Below are positions 17,562-25,776 of a DNA stretch of 64,000 nucleotides, in pieces (the stretch's first letter is position 1; each line of letters begins with the position of its first letter). The notes under the pieces are model-generated. The model was given only the letters and a program-made list of their open reading frames with translations, ran no database searches and was not told the DNA's origin. A program made the position numbers and the translations under genes. This DNA is from Candidatus Gastranaerophilales bacterium (GTDB lineage Bacteria; Cyanobacteriota; Vampirovibrionia; Gastranaerophilales; Gastranaerophilaceae): NCBI GenBank assembly GCA_944324395.1, contig CALUWC010000001.1:62001-126000 (forward strand). The letters run 5' to 3'.

Positions 17562-18053
17562 ATGAAAAAAATAATAAATCTTCTATTTGTTATAATGTTA
17601 TTATGTGGTACGGCTGCAATATCTGCAGATATAAGTTCTTCAGAGCGTATGGTTCGTTCTACTAATTTTTCTATTTCAATGTTTAATAATATTTCAAGTC
17701 AGTTTAATTTAATGTTGACAAAAATTTTTGATGAGCAGCACTCTTCCAGTGTCAGTTATCAGCTGATAAGAACAAAATTTGGCTATAGTAATCTAGAAAA
17801 AGGTACTTATGAGATAGAATATACAAAATTAAAAGATATTTGCACTCCGGTACCATCAGATTTGAAAAAGGTTCCGGCTGGTGCTTGTGCAAAATTGCTA
17901 ATTGATACTAATGGCTTTAAAAACCCGCCTAACAAATTATTTAGTGATACAAAGGTTTTATCAGGTAAAGATCAATTTGTTTTATATATGTATGCTAATG
18001 GAGTAAAACCTTTATACAATTCTCCGGAAGATTTGATTTTGTATTCAAGGTAA
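17562..18053 (+). CDS. Secreted protein with pseudopilin-like C-terminal domain
   Basis: This 163-residue protein has a signal peptide (residues 1-22, cleaved near ISA-D). Its C-terminal half is a clear paralogue of the gene just upstream: ICTPVPSDLKK/ACAKLLIDTNGFKNPPNK/FVLYMYANG aligns with TCSPAPTSG/ACAKFLFDVNGFDKGLNK/FVLLLYSDK. Only 14 nt separate the two genes and GAAGGGA precedes the ATG, so they form an operon and probably arose by duplication with swapping of the N-terminal anchor. It converges on prfB with a 3-nt gap. The role is unknown. Confidence 0.65.
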   Translation: MKKIINLLFVIMLLCGTAAISADISSSERMVRSTNFSISMFNNISSQFNLMLTKIFDEQHSSSVSYQLIRTKFGYSNLEKGTYEIEYTKLKDICTPVPSDLKKVPAGACAKLLIDTNGFKNPPNKLFSDTKVLSGKDQFVLYMYANGVKPLYNSPEDLILYSR

Positions 18054-18056
18054 ATT

Positions 18057-19149
18057 TTAATTTGAAATTTTGCTGCGTAAATAGCTTTGTATAAACTCAT
18101 CAATATCTCCGTCCATAACGGCTTCGACATTAGATGTTTCATAGCCGGTTCTGTGGTCTTTCACCATTTTATACGGGTGAAAAACATAGGATCTTATCTG
18201 AGAACCAAAGTTTATATCGGCATTTTCGCCTTTTAGCTGTGCTAATTTTTTTTCGTATTCTTCTTCTTTGATTGCCAGTAGTTTTGAAACGAGAATTTGC
18301 ATTGCATATTCTTTATTTTGTAATTGTGATCGTTCCTGCTGGCATTTAACAACAATTCCTGAAGGTTTATGAAGAATTCTTACTGCGGTTTCAACTTTGT
18401 TGACATTTTGACCGCCGGCTCCGCCTGATCTCATTGTTGTTATTTCAAGGTCTTCAGGAGGAATGTTTATTGTTTTTTCAAAATCTTCAATGATAGGAGA
18501 AACTTCTACTGATGCAAAACTTGTCTGGCGTTTTCCGTTCGCATTAAACGGAGATATGCGTACTAATCGGTGAACCCCTTTTTCTGCTTTAGAGTAGCCG
18601 AATGCATATTTCCCGGTAATTTTAATAGTAGCAGATTTTATACCGGCCTCTTCTCCGTCAAGTTTATCTAAAAGTTCTGATTTCCAGTCTTGTTTTTCAA
18701 CCCAGCGGGTATACATTCTCAAGAGCATACTTGCCCAATCCTGAGCATCAGTTCCTCCTGCTCCTGAGTTTATTGTCAATATTGCATCTGCACTGTCATA
18801 TTCTCCGGATAACATTTGTTCCAGTTCAAATTTTTCTAGATCTTTATTCAGTGTTTGAATTTGTTTATAACAGTCGTCAATTAATTCAGAGTCAGATAAA
18901 TCCAGTGCGGTTTTACTGTCTTCAATAATGGTATTCCATTGATGCAGTTTTGCTAAAGTCTCTTTTTTTTCTTTTATTTGCTGCCCGATTTTTGCAACTT
19001 TATTTTGATCTGACCAAATATCAGGAGATTGCATTGACTCTTCCAGTTCGGTCAATTCTGTTTTAATTCTTTTCGGGTCAAAGATACTCCTTTATTTTAT
19101 CAAGTCTTGGCTGTAAAAGATTCAATTCCTGTTTTAATTCCGTTTCCAT
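18057..19149 (-). CDS. prfB: Peptide chain release factor 2, with programmed +1 frameshift
   Basis: RF2 recognises UGA and UAA and releases the finished peptide. The start ATG is at 19147-19149; the first frame stops after 23 codons at CTT-TGA-C (TGA at 19080-19078), with an internal AGGAG three bases before it. This is the classic autoregulatory slip site. A +1 shift gives a roughly 355-residue protein. SPF (in [10 protein letters not shown]) is the stop-codon-recognition tripeptide and [10 protein letters not shown] holds the GGQ catalytic motif. Frameshifting is favoured when RF2 is scarce, so RF2 controls its own level. The continuous frame in the database sense begins at 19080. Confidence 0.95.
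19078..19091 (-). promoter_or_regulatory. prfB programmed +1 frameshift site
   Basis: On the minus strand AGGAG-TAT-CTT-TGA-C combines an internal Shine-Dalgarno, a slippery CTT and an in-frame UGA, as in the conserved bacterial prfB recoding signal. Confidence 0.93.
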
Positions 19150-19177
19150 ATTACCATTTTATAATAAAAATACTTGC

Positions 19178-19205
19178 TTGCAATTAGTTCTAATATTGCT
19201 ATAAT
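19178..19205 (+). promoter_or_regulatory. Promoter of the membrane-protein gene at 19225
   Basis: TTGCAA (19178-19183), 16 nt, then an extended TGC-TATAAT (-10 at 19200-19205) faces away from prfB. Confidence 0.6.
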
Positions 19206-19224
19206 TATAGAAGAAAGATTGTTT

Positions 19225-19998
19225 ATGGAAGTTTTTAAATTTATAAAAAATATATATTCGGGAGAGAAAGTATTAGAAAAACATATAACATTATTTTCAT
19301 TAACAGGAATAATGGTTTTATTGTTTTGCTGTTACGGTGCTTCTGTCGGTAATATTTTATTTCCGAATATTTTTATTGCACCTCCTGAAAGTCCTCTGGT
19401 TTCAACTGTTGAATTATTCACCGGATTGTTGATTTTTATTTATTTGACCGGATACAGTTTTTATTTCAGTAATTCAAAATTTGCACATATAGAGCTTGGT
19501 ATTCCAGAATTTGGTTACTTAAAGCCATTTACGGCTTTCATTAAAATTTTGCCGGTATTTTTGGTTTGGTTATTGTATTATACCGCATTTGCAGCGATTG
19601 GAATTATCGCTTTTCTCAATATAGACCAAGTAGGATTAGTTTATATTTTTGGTGCGGTTATGATTTGTGTAATTCCATTTATCTTGTTAATGTTTGTAGA
19701 TTATTCAAAAAATTTTCATTTTAGAAGGAAATTTTTTAATCCATTTTCAGTATTAAAATATATAGATAAAGCACTAGGCGATATTATATATTTGTCAGTT
19801 GAGGTTTTTATATTATTTTCGATAGTTACGGCAGGTATTTTTTATATAACAACATTTAAAATATCATCTGACTCGGTCAGGCTTGCAGTATGGTTGATGA
19901 GTGCATGCATCTGGGTATATTTTGTTCTTATATTTAAATATACATACTATACAGGTCTTGTAAAAATTGTAAATAAATATCCCGAATTAAATTCTTAG
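19225..19998 (+). CDS. Hypothetical multi-pass membrane protein
   Basis: This 257-residue protein has six predicted membrane helices: about residues 26-48, 60-82, 108-132, 138-160, 190-212 and 220-240. An extended promoter ends at 19205 and an AAGAAAG ribosome site precedes the ATG at 19225, so the longer frame from 19174 is not used. The C-terminus (YYTGLVKIVNKYPEL) is cytoplasmic. I do not recognise a family. It converges on the 5'-nucleotidase-like gene, overlapping it by 4 nt. Confidence 0.6.
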   Translation: MEVFKFIKNIYSGEKVLEKHITLFSLTGIMVLLFCCYGASVGNILFPNIFIAPPESPLVSTVELFTGLLIFIYLTGYSFYFSNSKFAHIELGIPEFGYLKPFTAFIKILPVFLVWLLYYTAFAAIGIIAFLNIDQVGLVYIFGAVMICVIPFILLMFVDYSKNFHFRRKFFNPFSVLKYIDKALGDIIYLSVEVFILFSIVTAGIFYITTFKISSDSVRLAVWLMSACIWVYFVLIFKYTYYTGLVKIVNKYPELNS

Positions 19999-21482
19999 TC
20001 AATAATTTTTATTCTTCCGTCATCTTTGATTTCAACGGGTTCTGTTGTTTGTTTCAGAACTTCTTTAAGGCATTTTGTTGCATCAAACGGATATTTTTCA
20101 AGTATATTTTGAGGTTGATTTAATTCTTTAAATCCGTCATTTCCCAGAGCTGTGTAATCATTTAAAACCGTTGTGTAAAATTTATCGGTTCTGGGATTAT
20201 CAATATCTATAGGAATTTCTTTGCCATTTTTATCTATGTATGTCATAGATGTAATATGACCATTTGCAGTAACGGTGTATTTAATCCCTGAAGCATAAAA
20301 TATTCCGGGTTTATTTGCCACATTTGTGAATGATTTTGCAGCTTGTTTGAAAGCATCAACAATATTTTTTTCGCTGTAATTCATTTTATATAATTTATTT
20401 TGGAATGGTAAAAGATCAACAAGTGTTCTTGAGTCAACTTTTCCCTGTTCAAAATATCCTCTAATATTTGGAGAAGGCAGGATTGCAATATCGCAATCCA
20501 AATCTTTTCTTATGCAGTCTGCAATAAAATAGGCATGCGGGTTTGGTTCTGTTAAATCTTTTTTCAATGGCGGAGGGGCAGATTTTATATAACCGTATGT
20601 TTCTTTTACTCCGAAAATTTTGTCAAATATATATTTAACAGGAGCATTACGTTTAAAGTTTCTTGTTAAACCTATATTGTTTTGAACTTTTTTAATCACT
20701 CCGTTTTCATCAAACTCGAGATTAAGTATACCGAAATTTTTACCGTCACGTCCGGCCTGTGTTATTATAACTGGTTCTCCTGTTTTAGAGTAGAATAGAT
20801 TTTCACCTTCCTTAACATCAAAAAGGAGATCATGTGAGTGACCTCCTAATATTACATCTATTCCTTGTGTTTGATTTGCAACTATTTTATCTAAAGTTAA
20901 TCCTAAATGGGAAAGTAAAATAATTTTATTAATTCCTTGTGCTTGAAGTTTATTAACTTCATTTTGGATATCCTGGACGGTTTCCTTAGCTTTATCTACT
21001 TTTATTTCTCTTTGGATTATCCCCTGTTTCGACCTTTTATCTAAATCTATCGGCGAAGTTCCTATAATTCCGTATTTATGACCATTTTTCTCTTCTATTA
21101 CCGAAGATTTAATTTTCTTAGCCCAAGGATTTTTCGGATTTATTTTTACATTGCTTGCCAGTAAATTCATGTGGACTTGCGGAAGAATTGTACTGACTTT
21201 TTCCTGCATATCGTATTCATGATTCCCGACTGCAGAAGCGGTAATTCCAAGTATTCTCTGGAACATAACCGCAATCTGGTTGGTTGCATATTCTTCTCCA
21301 ATCATGATATCACCAGAGGATAATTTTAAAGTATCAACATCTTTTTTATTTTTGTTTCTTGCATCAAATTCATTTGATGCGGTAACGGTTCTTTCCATAT
21401 TGATAGATTTTCCGTGGTAATCATTTATGTAAAAGATGCTGGTTTTTACATTATTGTTTGTCTGGTTGATTGGATTTATCAT
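19995..21482 (-). CDS. 5'-nucleotidase/2',3'-cyclic phosphodiesterase-like metallophosphoesterase
   Basis: This 495-residue protein has the UshA-type two-domain plan: an N-terminal calcineurin-like phosphoesterase with NDYHG (residues 18-22), SGD (about 56-58), GNHEYD (about 87-92), SHLG and GGHSHD metal-ligand motifs, and a C-terminal 5'-nucleotidase substrate domain (from about residue 300, ending with ALGNDGF). Most relatives are exported, but no signal peptide is visible: the protein starts MINPINQTNNNV and enters the first beta strand within 20 residues. It may act in the cytoplasm or be exported by another route. It would dephosphorylate nucleotides or a similar phosphoester. Confidence 0.85.
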   Translation of the reverse strand: MINPINQTNNNVKTSIFYINDYHGKSINMERTVTASNEFDARNKNKKDVDTLKLSSGDIMIGEEYATNQIAVMFQRILGITASAVGNHEYDMQEKVSTILPQVHMNLLASNVKINPKNPWAKKIKSSVIEEKNGHKYGIIGTSPIDLDKRSKQGIIQREIKVDKAKETVQDIQNEVNKLQAQGINKIILLSHLGLTLDKIVANQTQGIDVILGGHSHDLLFDVKEGENLFYSKTGEPVIITQAGRDGKNFGILNLEFDENGVIKKVQNNIGLTRNFKRNAPVKYIFDKIFGVKETYGYIKSAPPPLKKDLTEPNPHAYFIADCIRKDLDCDIAILPSPNIRGYFEQGKVDSRTLVDLLPFQNKLYKMNYSEKNIVDAFKQAAKSFTNVANKPGIFYASGIKYTVTANGHITSMTYIDKNGKEIPIDIDNPRTDKFYTTVLNDYTALGNDGFKELNQPQNILEKYPFDATKCLKEVLKQTTEPVEIKDDGRIKIID

Positions 21483-21580
21483 CTTGAGTCCCTATAGCAT
21501 GTAATCACATCAAGATTATTTTGGGGTAATTGTATATACTTTTTTTTACAATTTTTAACGAGGAAATAATATTTTTATAT

Positions 21581-21617
21581 AAAAATATCCTGTAGATTTT
21601 TAATCTGCAGGATATTT
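21581..21617 (-). terminator. Terminator after the Pro-rich membrane protein gene
   Basis: AAAATATCCTGTAGATT pairs with AATCTGCAGGATATTTT (one G-T pair); the T-tract is on the minus strand, just downstream of the gene at 21634. Confidence 0.8.
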
Positions 21618-21633
21618 TGGTATTCTATTTAAA

Positions 21634-22698
21634 TTAAACTGCGACGCTTAAATTAAATCCGATTGTTTTTAAATATTCAATTACTTGCTGTTCGTTTTGG
21701 CATTTATGGATATTTTCCAATTCTTTGTTTGTCAATGGTCGTTTGTTTTGACAAGCATAAATTGCATCTTCTTTAAATGTTTCCAGTGTAAGTACATGAC
21801 CCGGTCCAGGCATTCTGTTAATCCATACATCAACTAAATCTTTTTCTTTTGTTTGTTCTTCTGTTTTAGCAGGTGCTTTGCCGACTTTAAGTCCTATTCC
21901 GTAGTTATCCTGACCTTTGTGTTGAATCAGTCTTGGATTTTTGTTGTTTTGACCTTCCAGAGTATACTGGTTTTCGGATATGATTGGAGCATCATTCATT
22001 GAAATACATTTGTAAAGAACTTTGCCGTCATCAGTTACACCGATTTTTTTGTATTTATATACGTGGTCGCTGCCTGATGAGTTATCTGTGATAGTAAATT
22101 CTTCCGGATTTTTTTCATATTCTCCGATAATGGTTAATTTACCTTTTATATCTCTGGTTCGTCCGCTTGCATCTTTACATAGCATTTCTTCTCCGTCAAG
22201 CCATGTGCCTTCCTGTTTTTCTCCAGGTAATGCTGGAGGTACAGTTGGTTTTTCCGGCTGTGCTGGTTGGGCCGGCTGAGTTGGTTGAGTTGGTTTTTCC
22301 GGTTGAGTTGGTTGGACCGGCTGTTGCGGTGGAGTTGGCTGAACTTGAGGTCTTGCCGTAGTATTTTTATCATCACAGCCTTTTAATAATGCTCCTGCTC
22401 CAAGTAATAATGCTCCAATACCTGCGGCAATAAGTCCGATTTTACCGCGTTTTGATTTAATAAGTTTTGAACCTATAGCTTTGAGGCTTCCCCCGAGTTT
22501 TCCTGCTTTTGTTTTTATTGTTGAAATAAAGCCTGTTCCTTCTGTAGCCGCTTTTACTACTTTTGTTGCTTGCGGCTCATATTTCAGTTTGCTAAAATCT
22601 AAATTTTCAATAACTTTTGGTTTTTGTACGTATTTCTTTCCTGGTTCGTACATAACGACATTGTGCAGCACAGTGCTGCGAATTGCTTCAGTTCCCAT
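21634..22698 (-). CDS. Membrane protein with Pro/Gln/Thr-rich linker, function unknown
   Basis: In this 354-residue protein the N-terminal 85 residues are basic and soluble (IKTKAGKLGGSLKAIGSKLI). A hydrophobic Gly/Ala/Leu helix (about 87-106) follows, then CDD and a Pro-rich linker with repeated QPTQPEKPTQPTQP-type units (about 118-155). The C-terminal globular domain (160-354) contains GTWLDGEEMLCKD and a final helix-rich part. There is no classic signal peptide. A strong AGGAGG site precedes the ATG. The shape suggests a single-pass anchor with a flexible arm displaying a domain outside the membrane, but the topology is inferred and no family is recognised. Confidence 0.6.
   Translation of the reverse strand: MGTEAIRSTVLHNVVMYEPGKKYVQKPKVIENLDFSKLKYEPQATKVVKAATEGTGFISTIKTKAGKLGGSLKAIGSKLIKSKRGKIGLIAAGIGALLLGAGALLKGCDDKNTTARPQVQPTPPQQPVQPTQPEKPTQPTQPAQPAQPEKPTVPPALPGEKQEGTWLDGEEMLCKDASGRTRDIKGKLTIIGEYEKNPEEFTITDNSSGSDHVYKYKKIGVTDDGKVLYKCISMNDAPIISENQYTLEGQNNKNPRLIQHKGQDNYGIGLKVGKAPAKTEEQTKEKDLVDVWINRMPGPGHVLTLETFKEDAIYACQNKRPLTNKELENIHKCQNEQQVIEYLKTIGFNLSVAV
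22240..22345 (-). repeat. Degenerate Pro-Thr-Gln coding repeats
   Basis: Tandem short units such as GGTTGAGTTGGT on the plus strand encode the Pro/Thr/Gln linker of the gene at 21634-22698. Such repeats can change length by slippage. Confidence 0.6.
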
Positions 22699-22901
22699 AA
22701 TTCCTCCTGTTTAATTCTTCTATCTTTCTATTTATCCCCTATATTTCTTATAACAAATTTTTTATTTTGGAATTGTCACTCTTTATATATGTGATATATA
22801 TTTATTTAACATAAATTAATAAATCTATATGTTAATAAATACTCCGGGATATTTTTGATAAACAGGAAGTGATTTTTATAGAACGAAAACTTTTATGCTT
22901 G

Positions 22902-23132
22902 CTAAAATTTCATTATTTGAACTTTCCAGAATTTGGATAATTCATCATAAATTTCATTGATTTTATCGACAACTTCAATTAAAACTATTCCGTAGTTCAA
23001 ACATTTGTAATCTCCCATATCATGCAGTCCGATTCTGGTTTTTATAAGACACCCGTATTTAGTTAAGATTTCCTGCAGTTTTATTGAATCGTTTGTTCTG
23101 TTGTCTACGGATATTCCTATTATTGCTGTCAT
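22902..23132 (-). CDS. TM1266-type small ACT-like protein (putative hydrogenase-system regulator)
   Basis: This 76-residue protein has the ACT/ferredoxin-like beta-alpha-beta pattern of the TM1266 family: IIGISVDNRTNDSIKLQEIL at the start, IKTRIGLHD in the middle and NYGIVLIEVVDKI near the end. Family members often lie near [FeFe]-hydrogenase genes and are annotated as putative iron-only hydrogenase system regulators, but the actual role is not established. No hydrogenase gene lies in this window. AAAGGAAA precedes the ATG. The gene stands alone with gaps of about 110 to 200 nt on each side. Confidence 0.6.
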   Translation of the reverse strand: MTAIIGISVDNRTNDSIKLQEILTKYGCLIKTRIGLHDMGDYKCLNYGIVLIEVVDKINEIYDELSKFWKVQIMKF

Positions 23133-23183
23133 ATTTTCCTTTCTTTTTATTCTGTTTTATTTTATCAGGATAATATTTACAGC

Positions 23184-23216
23184 AAAAAAAATAATACCCT
23201 TATCGGGTACTATTTT
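23184..23216 (-). terminator. Terminator after the gene at 23242
   Basis: On the minus strand ATAGTACCC-GATA-GGGTATTAT forms a stem followed by eight T. Confidence 0.75.
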
Positions 23217-23241
23217 TGATTGAAAATAGTAATAATCCTGA

Positions 23242-23562
23242 TTATTCTTCAATATCAAGATTATCGTCAGCTTGAAGCTGTTTTTTTCTGATGTTGTGCA
23301 TAACAGCATCGACTAACAACTCATAGGATTTCATTTTTTCTATACTCGGAAATTCCTCTTTGAGTTGGGCTCTGACCATTGCTTCCAGCTCTAAGTCGTC
23401 AGAAATTGATTTCAAATCATTTACACCGCTTATTGCCTCTAAATAATCAGTGGTGCTTTTATCTAATTTATTTTTATTAGAGAATGTGAGCCAGCGTAAT
23501 CTAGGACTAACATTTTCTTTTAGTTTTTGTACAAGTTTAAAATTTTTAAATCGGTCGAACAT
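23242..23562 (-). CDS. Hypothetical small acidic protein
   Basis: This 106-residue soluble, mostly helical protein has a basic N-terminus (MFDRFKNFKLVQKLKENV) and an acidic C-terminus (DDNLDIEE). An AGAGGTGG ribosome site and a terminator downstream support a real, independently transcribed gene. No domain is recognised. It lies downstream of glyS in the same orientation, with a 118-nt gap. Confidence 0.55.
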   Translation of the reverse strand: MFDRFKNFKLVQKLKENVSPRLRWLTFSNKNKLDKSTTDYLEAISGVNDLKSISDDLELEAMVRAQLKEEFPSIEKMKSYELLVDAVMHNIRKKQLQADDNLDIEE

Positions 23563-23680
23563 ACGCCACCTCTAATTCTTTATTTTACCTTCTTGTATCA
23601 TTTTAAAGTATCCTGAAAAAAATAATTGACTTTTTAACATTTTAAAGTTACAAAAATTAACAAATCGCTGAAATTTTAGG

Positions 23681-25669
23681 CTATACTTTGCTAAAATCAG
23701 CCAAAAATTCGTATTTTTTTCTTAAAAGTGTTAATAAAGCAAGTCTGTTTTTCTTAACATTTTCATCTTTATCCATGACAAGTACATCGTCAAAGAATTT
23801 AGTAACAACCGGATTAAGATTTTCCAATTGAGAAAGATATGTTTTATAATCGGTGTTTTCTTTGATATTCATAATTGAATTGAATAAAGTTTTTTCTATT
23901 TCTTCTTTAAAATAGTTTTCGTTGATACTATCTTGAGAATATTCTTTAAGAATTTTTGTTACTCTGTTTGCATTTTCAAGAAGTACCGGAGAATTTAAAT
24001 TCTGAATTATATCTACTCGTTTTACATAATCTGCAATATCGCAGAGCGGATTTTTAACAGCACATGCTTCTAATGCATTTTTGCTGTATTTATCATTTAA
24101 GAAAATAATCATTCTTTGAATAAAGAATTCGTTAACTTCATCAGCACAATCTCTTTGAACGGGCAGCAGTTTGAGAGCTTCTTTGATGTATTTATCTATA
24201 TCAATTTTTAAGTTTGAATCCAAAATTGTTCTGATTACTCCAAGAGCTGCACGACGGACACCTAACGGATCGGATGAGCCTGTAGGCTTTTTCCCTGCTG
24301 CAAATACCGCACAAACGGTATCTATTTTATCCGCAATACCTACAATCTGACCTTCGATGCCTTTAGCGGTTTCACTTTCGGCATTTAGAGGGAAGTAATG
24401 TTCTTTTATGCCTTGAACTACTTTATCATTTTCTTTTGAAACTCTTGCATAATCTGCTCCGATAAAGCCTTGAAGTTCGGTAAATTCAAATACGAGGTTA
24501 GTTGTAAGATCAGCTTTGCATAAAAGTGCTGTTCTTTCTGTATCTGTTGAATTTATGTTTAAATCATTTGAAATATCTTTTGAAAGCTTGATAAGTCTTT
24601 GGGTTTTATCATACATTGACCCCATACCTTTTTGGAAAGTAACTCCTTTAAGAGCTTCAACATAGTCTGCCAGAGGCTTTTTAGTATCTTCGTTGAAGAA
24701 AAATACTGCATCATCAAGTCTTGCTTTTATTACTCTTACATTGCCGGCTTTTATATTTTCGAATTCAGTGCCGATGTAATTTGTCATAGTAATAAATTTA
24801 TTGATAAGCTTACCATCTTTATAAAGTGCAAAATATCTTTGATGAACAGCCATAACAGTAACTGTTACTTCTTCCGGAATACTTAAAAATACCGGATCAA
24901 ATTCGCATATTGCGGGAACAGGATATTCAGTAATAAAAGTTACTTCTTCCAGTAAATCATCTGTATAATAAGGAGTTGCTCCTAATTTTGCCGCTTCTTC
25001 TTTCGCTTTTTTGACTATAAGCTGTTTTCTTTCTTCCTGATCGACAATAACACAGGCATTTCTCATGGTTTCAACATAATCTTTAGGGTCGCCGATGATT
25101 ACTTTTTGCTGAGCAAATCTGTGTCCTCTTGTATAGATAGATGATTCTTTATCTATAATTTTGATTTTGACCTCTTCTTTATCAAGAACAGAAACAATCC
25201 ATTTTATAGGGCGGGAGAATTTTTCGTCATTGTAACCCCATCTCATAAAATGTGAGCCTTGAAGTTTCATAAATATTGACGGAACATTTTCCTGAAGGAG
25301 TTGAGCGATAGGTTTGCCTTTGACTACGATTTTGGCATAAACGTAATTATCTTCAACGTATAAATCGTCTTTTGTAAGATTATTTTTTCTCGCAAACCCT
25401 TCTCCTGCTTTTGTAAGGTTTCCGTTGTCATCAAATGCAACATTTTTAATCGGGCCTTTTACTATTTTTTCTTCATCGGCGGTTTGAGATTCCAGTCCGT
25501 AAATTAAAACGGCAAGCCTTCTTGGAGTTGCATAAACTTTTATATCAGAAAATTTAACTTTATTATCGTTTAAAAAATTTGTAAAACCTGTGTTTAGTTG
25601 TTCAATTGCCTGCGGGATAAATTTGTAAGGCAGTTCTTCTGTTCCTACTTCTAATAAATAAATACTCAT
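23681..25669 (-). CDS. glyS: Glycyl-tRNA synthetase beta subunit
   Basis: This 662-residue protein begins with the family signature YLLEVGTEELPYKFIPQAI and contains the expected beta-subunit blocks: tRNA-binding body (YATPRRLAVLIYGL, FMRWGYNDEKFSRPIKWIVS), HD-like core (LGVRRAALGVIRTILD) and a C-terminal DALR-type anticodon-binding region ending in FFDDVLVMDKDENVKKNRLA. It pairs with the alpha subunit GlyQ to charge tRNA-Gly. GlyQ is normally the gene directly upstream, but here a TPR gene is upstream and no glyQ is in the window. An AAGGAT site precedes the ATG. Confidence 0.95.
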   Translation of the reverse strand: MSIYLLEVGTEELPYKFIPQAIEQLNTGFTNFLNDNKVKFSDIKVYATPRRLAVLIYGLESQTADEEKIVKGPIKNVAFDDNGNLTKAGEGFARKNNLTKDDLYVEDNYVYAKIVVKGKPIAQLLQENVPSIFMKLQGSHFMRWGYNDEKFSRPIKWIVSVLDKEEVKIKIIDKESSIYTRGHRFAQQKVIIGDPKDYVETMRNACVIVDQEERKQLIVKKAKEEAAKLGATPYYTDDLLEEVTFITEYPVPAICEFDPVFLSIPEEVTVTVMAVHQRYFALYKDGKLINKFITMTNYIGTEFENIKAGNVRVIKARLDDAVFFFNEDTKKPLADYVEALKGVTFQKGMGSMYDKTQRLIKLSKDISNDLNINSTDTERTALLCKADLTTNLVFEFTELQGFIGADYARVSKENDKVVQGIKEHYFPLNAESETAKGIEGQIVGIADKIDTVCAVFAAGKKPTGSSDPLGVRRAALGVIRTILDSNLKIDIDKYIKEALKLLPVQRDCADEVNEFFIQRMIIFLNDKYSKNALEACAVKNPLCDIADYVKRVDIIQNLNSPVLLENANRVTKILKEYSQDSINENYFKEEIEKTLFNSIMNIKENTDYKTYLSQLENLNPVVTKFFDDVLVMDKDENVKKNRLALLTLLRKKYEFLADFSKV

Positions 25670-25776
25670 TTGTTATCCTTATATTCTCTAATATCCTTAC
25701 GAAGATTATAGTAAAAGCACACTTTAATGTAAACTGTTATTTAAATATTATTAAACACAGCATTATAAAAATAGAA

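Noticed and set aside
22022-22376. Overlapping frames in the Pro/Thr/Gln repeat region
   Set aside because: They are frame-shifted readings of the coding repeat in the gene at 21634-22698.
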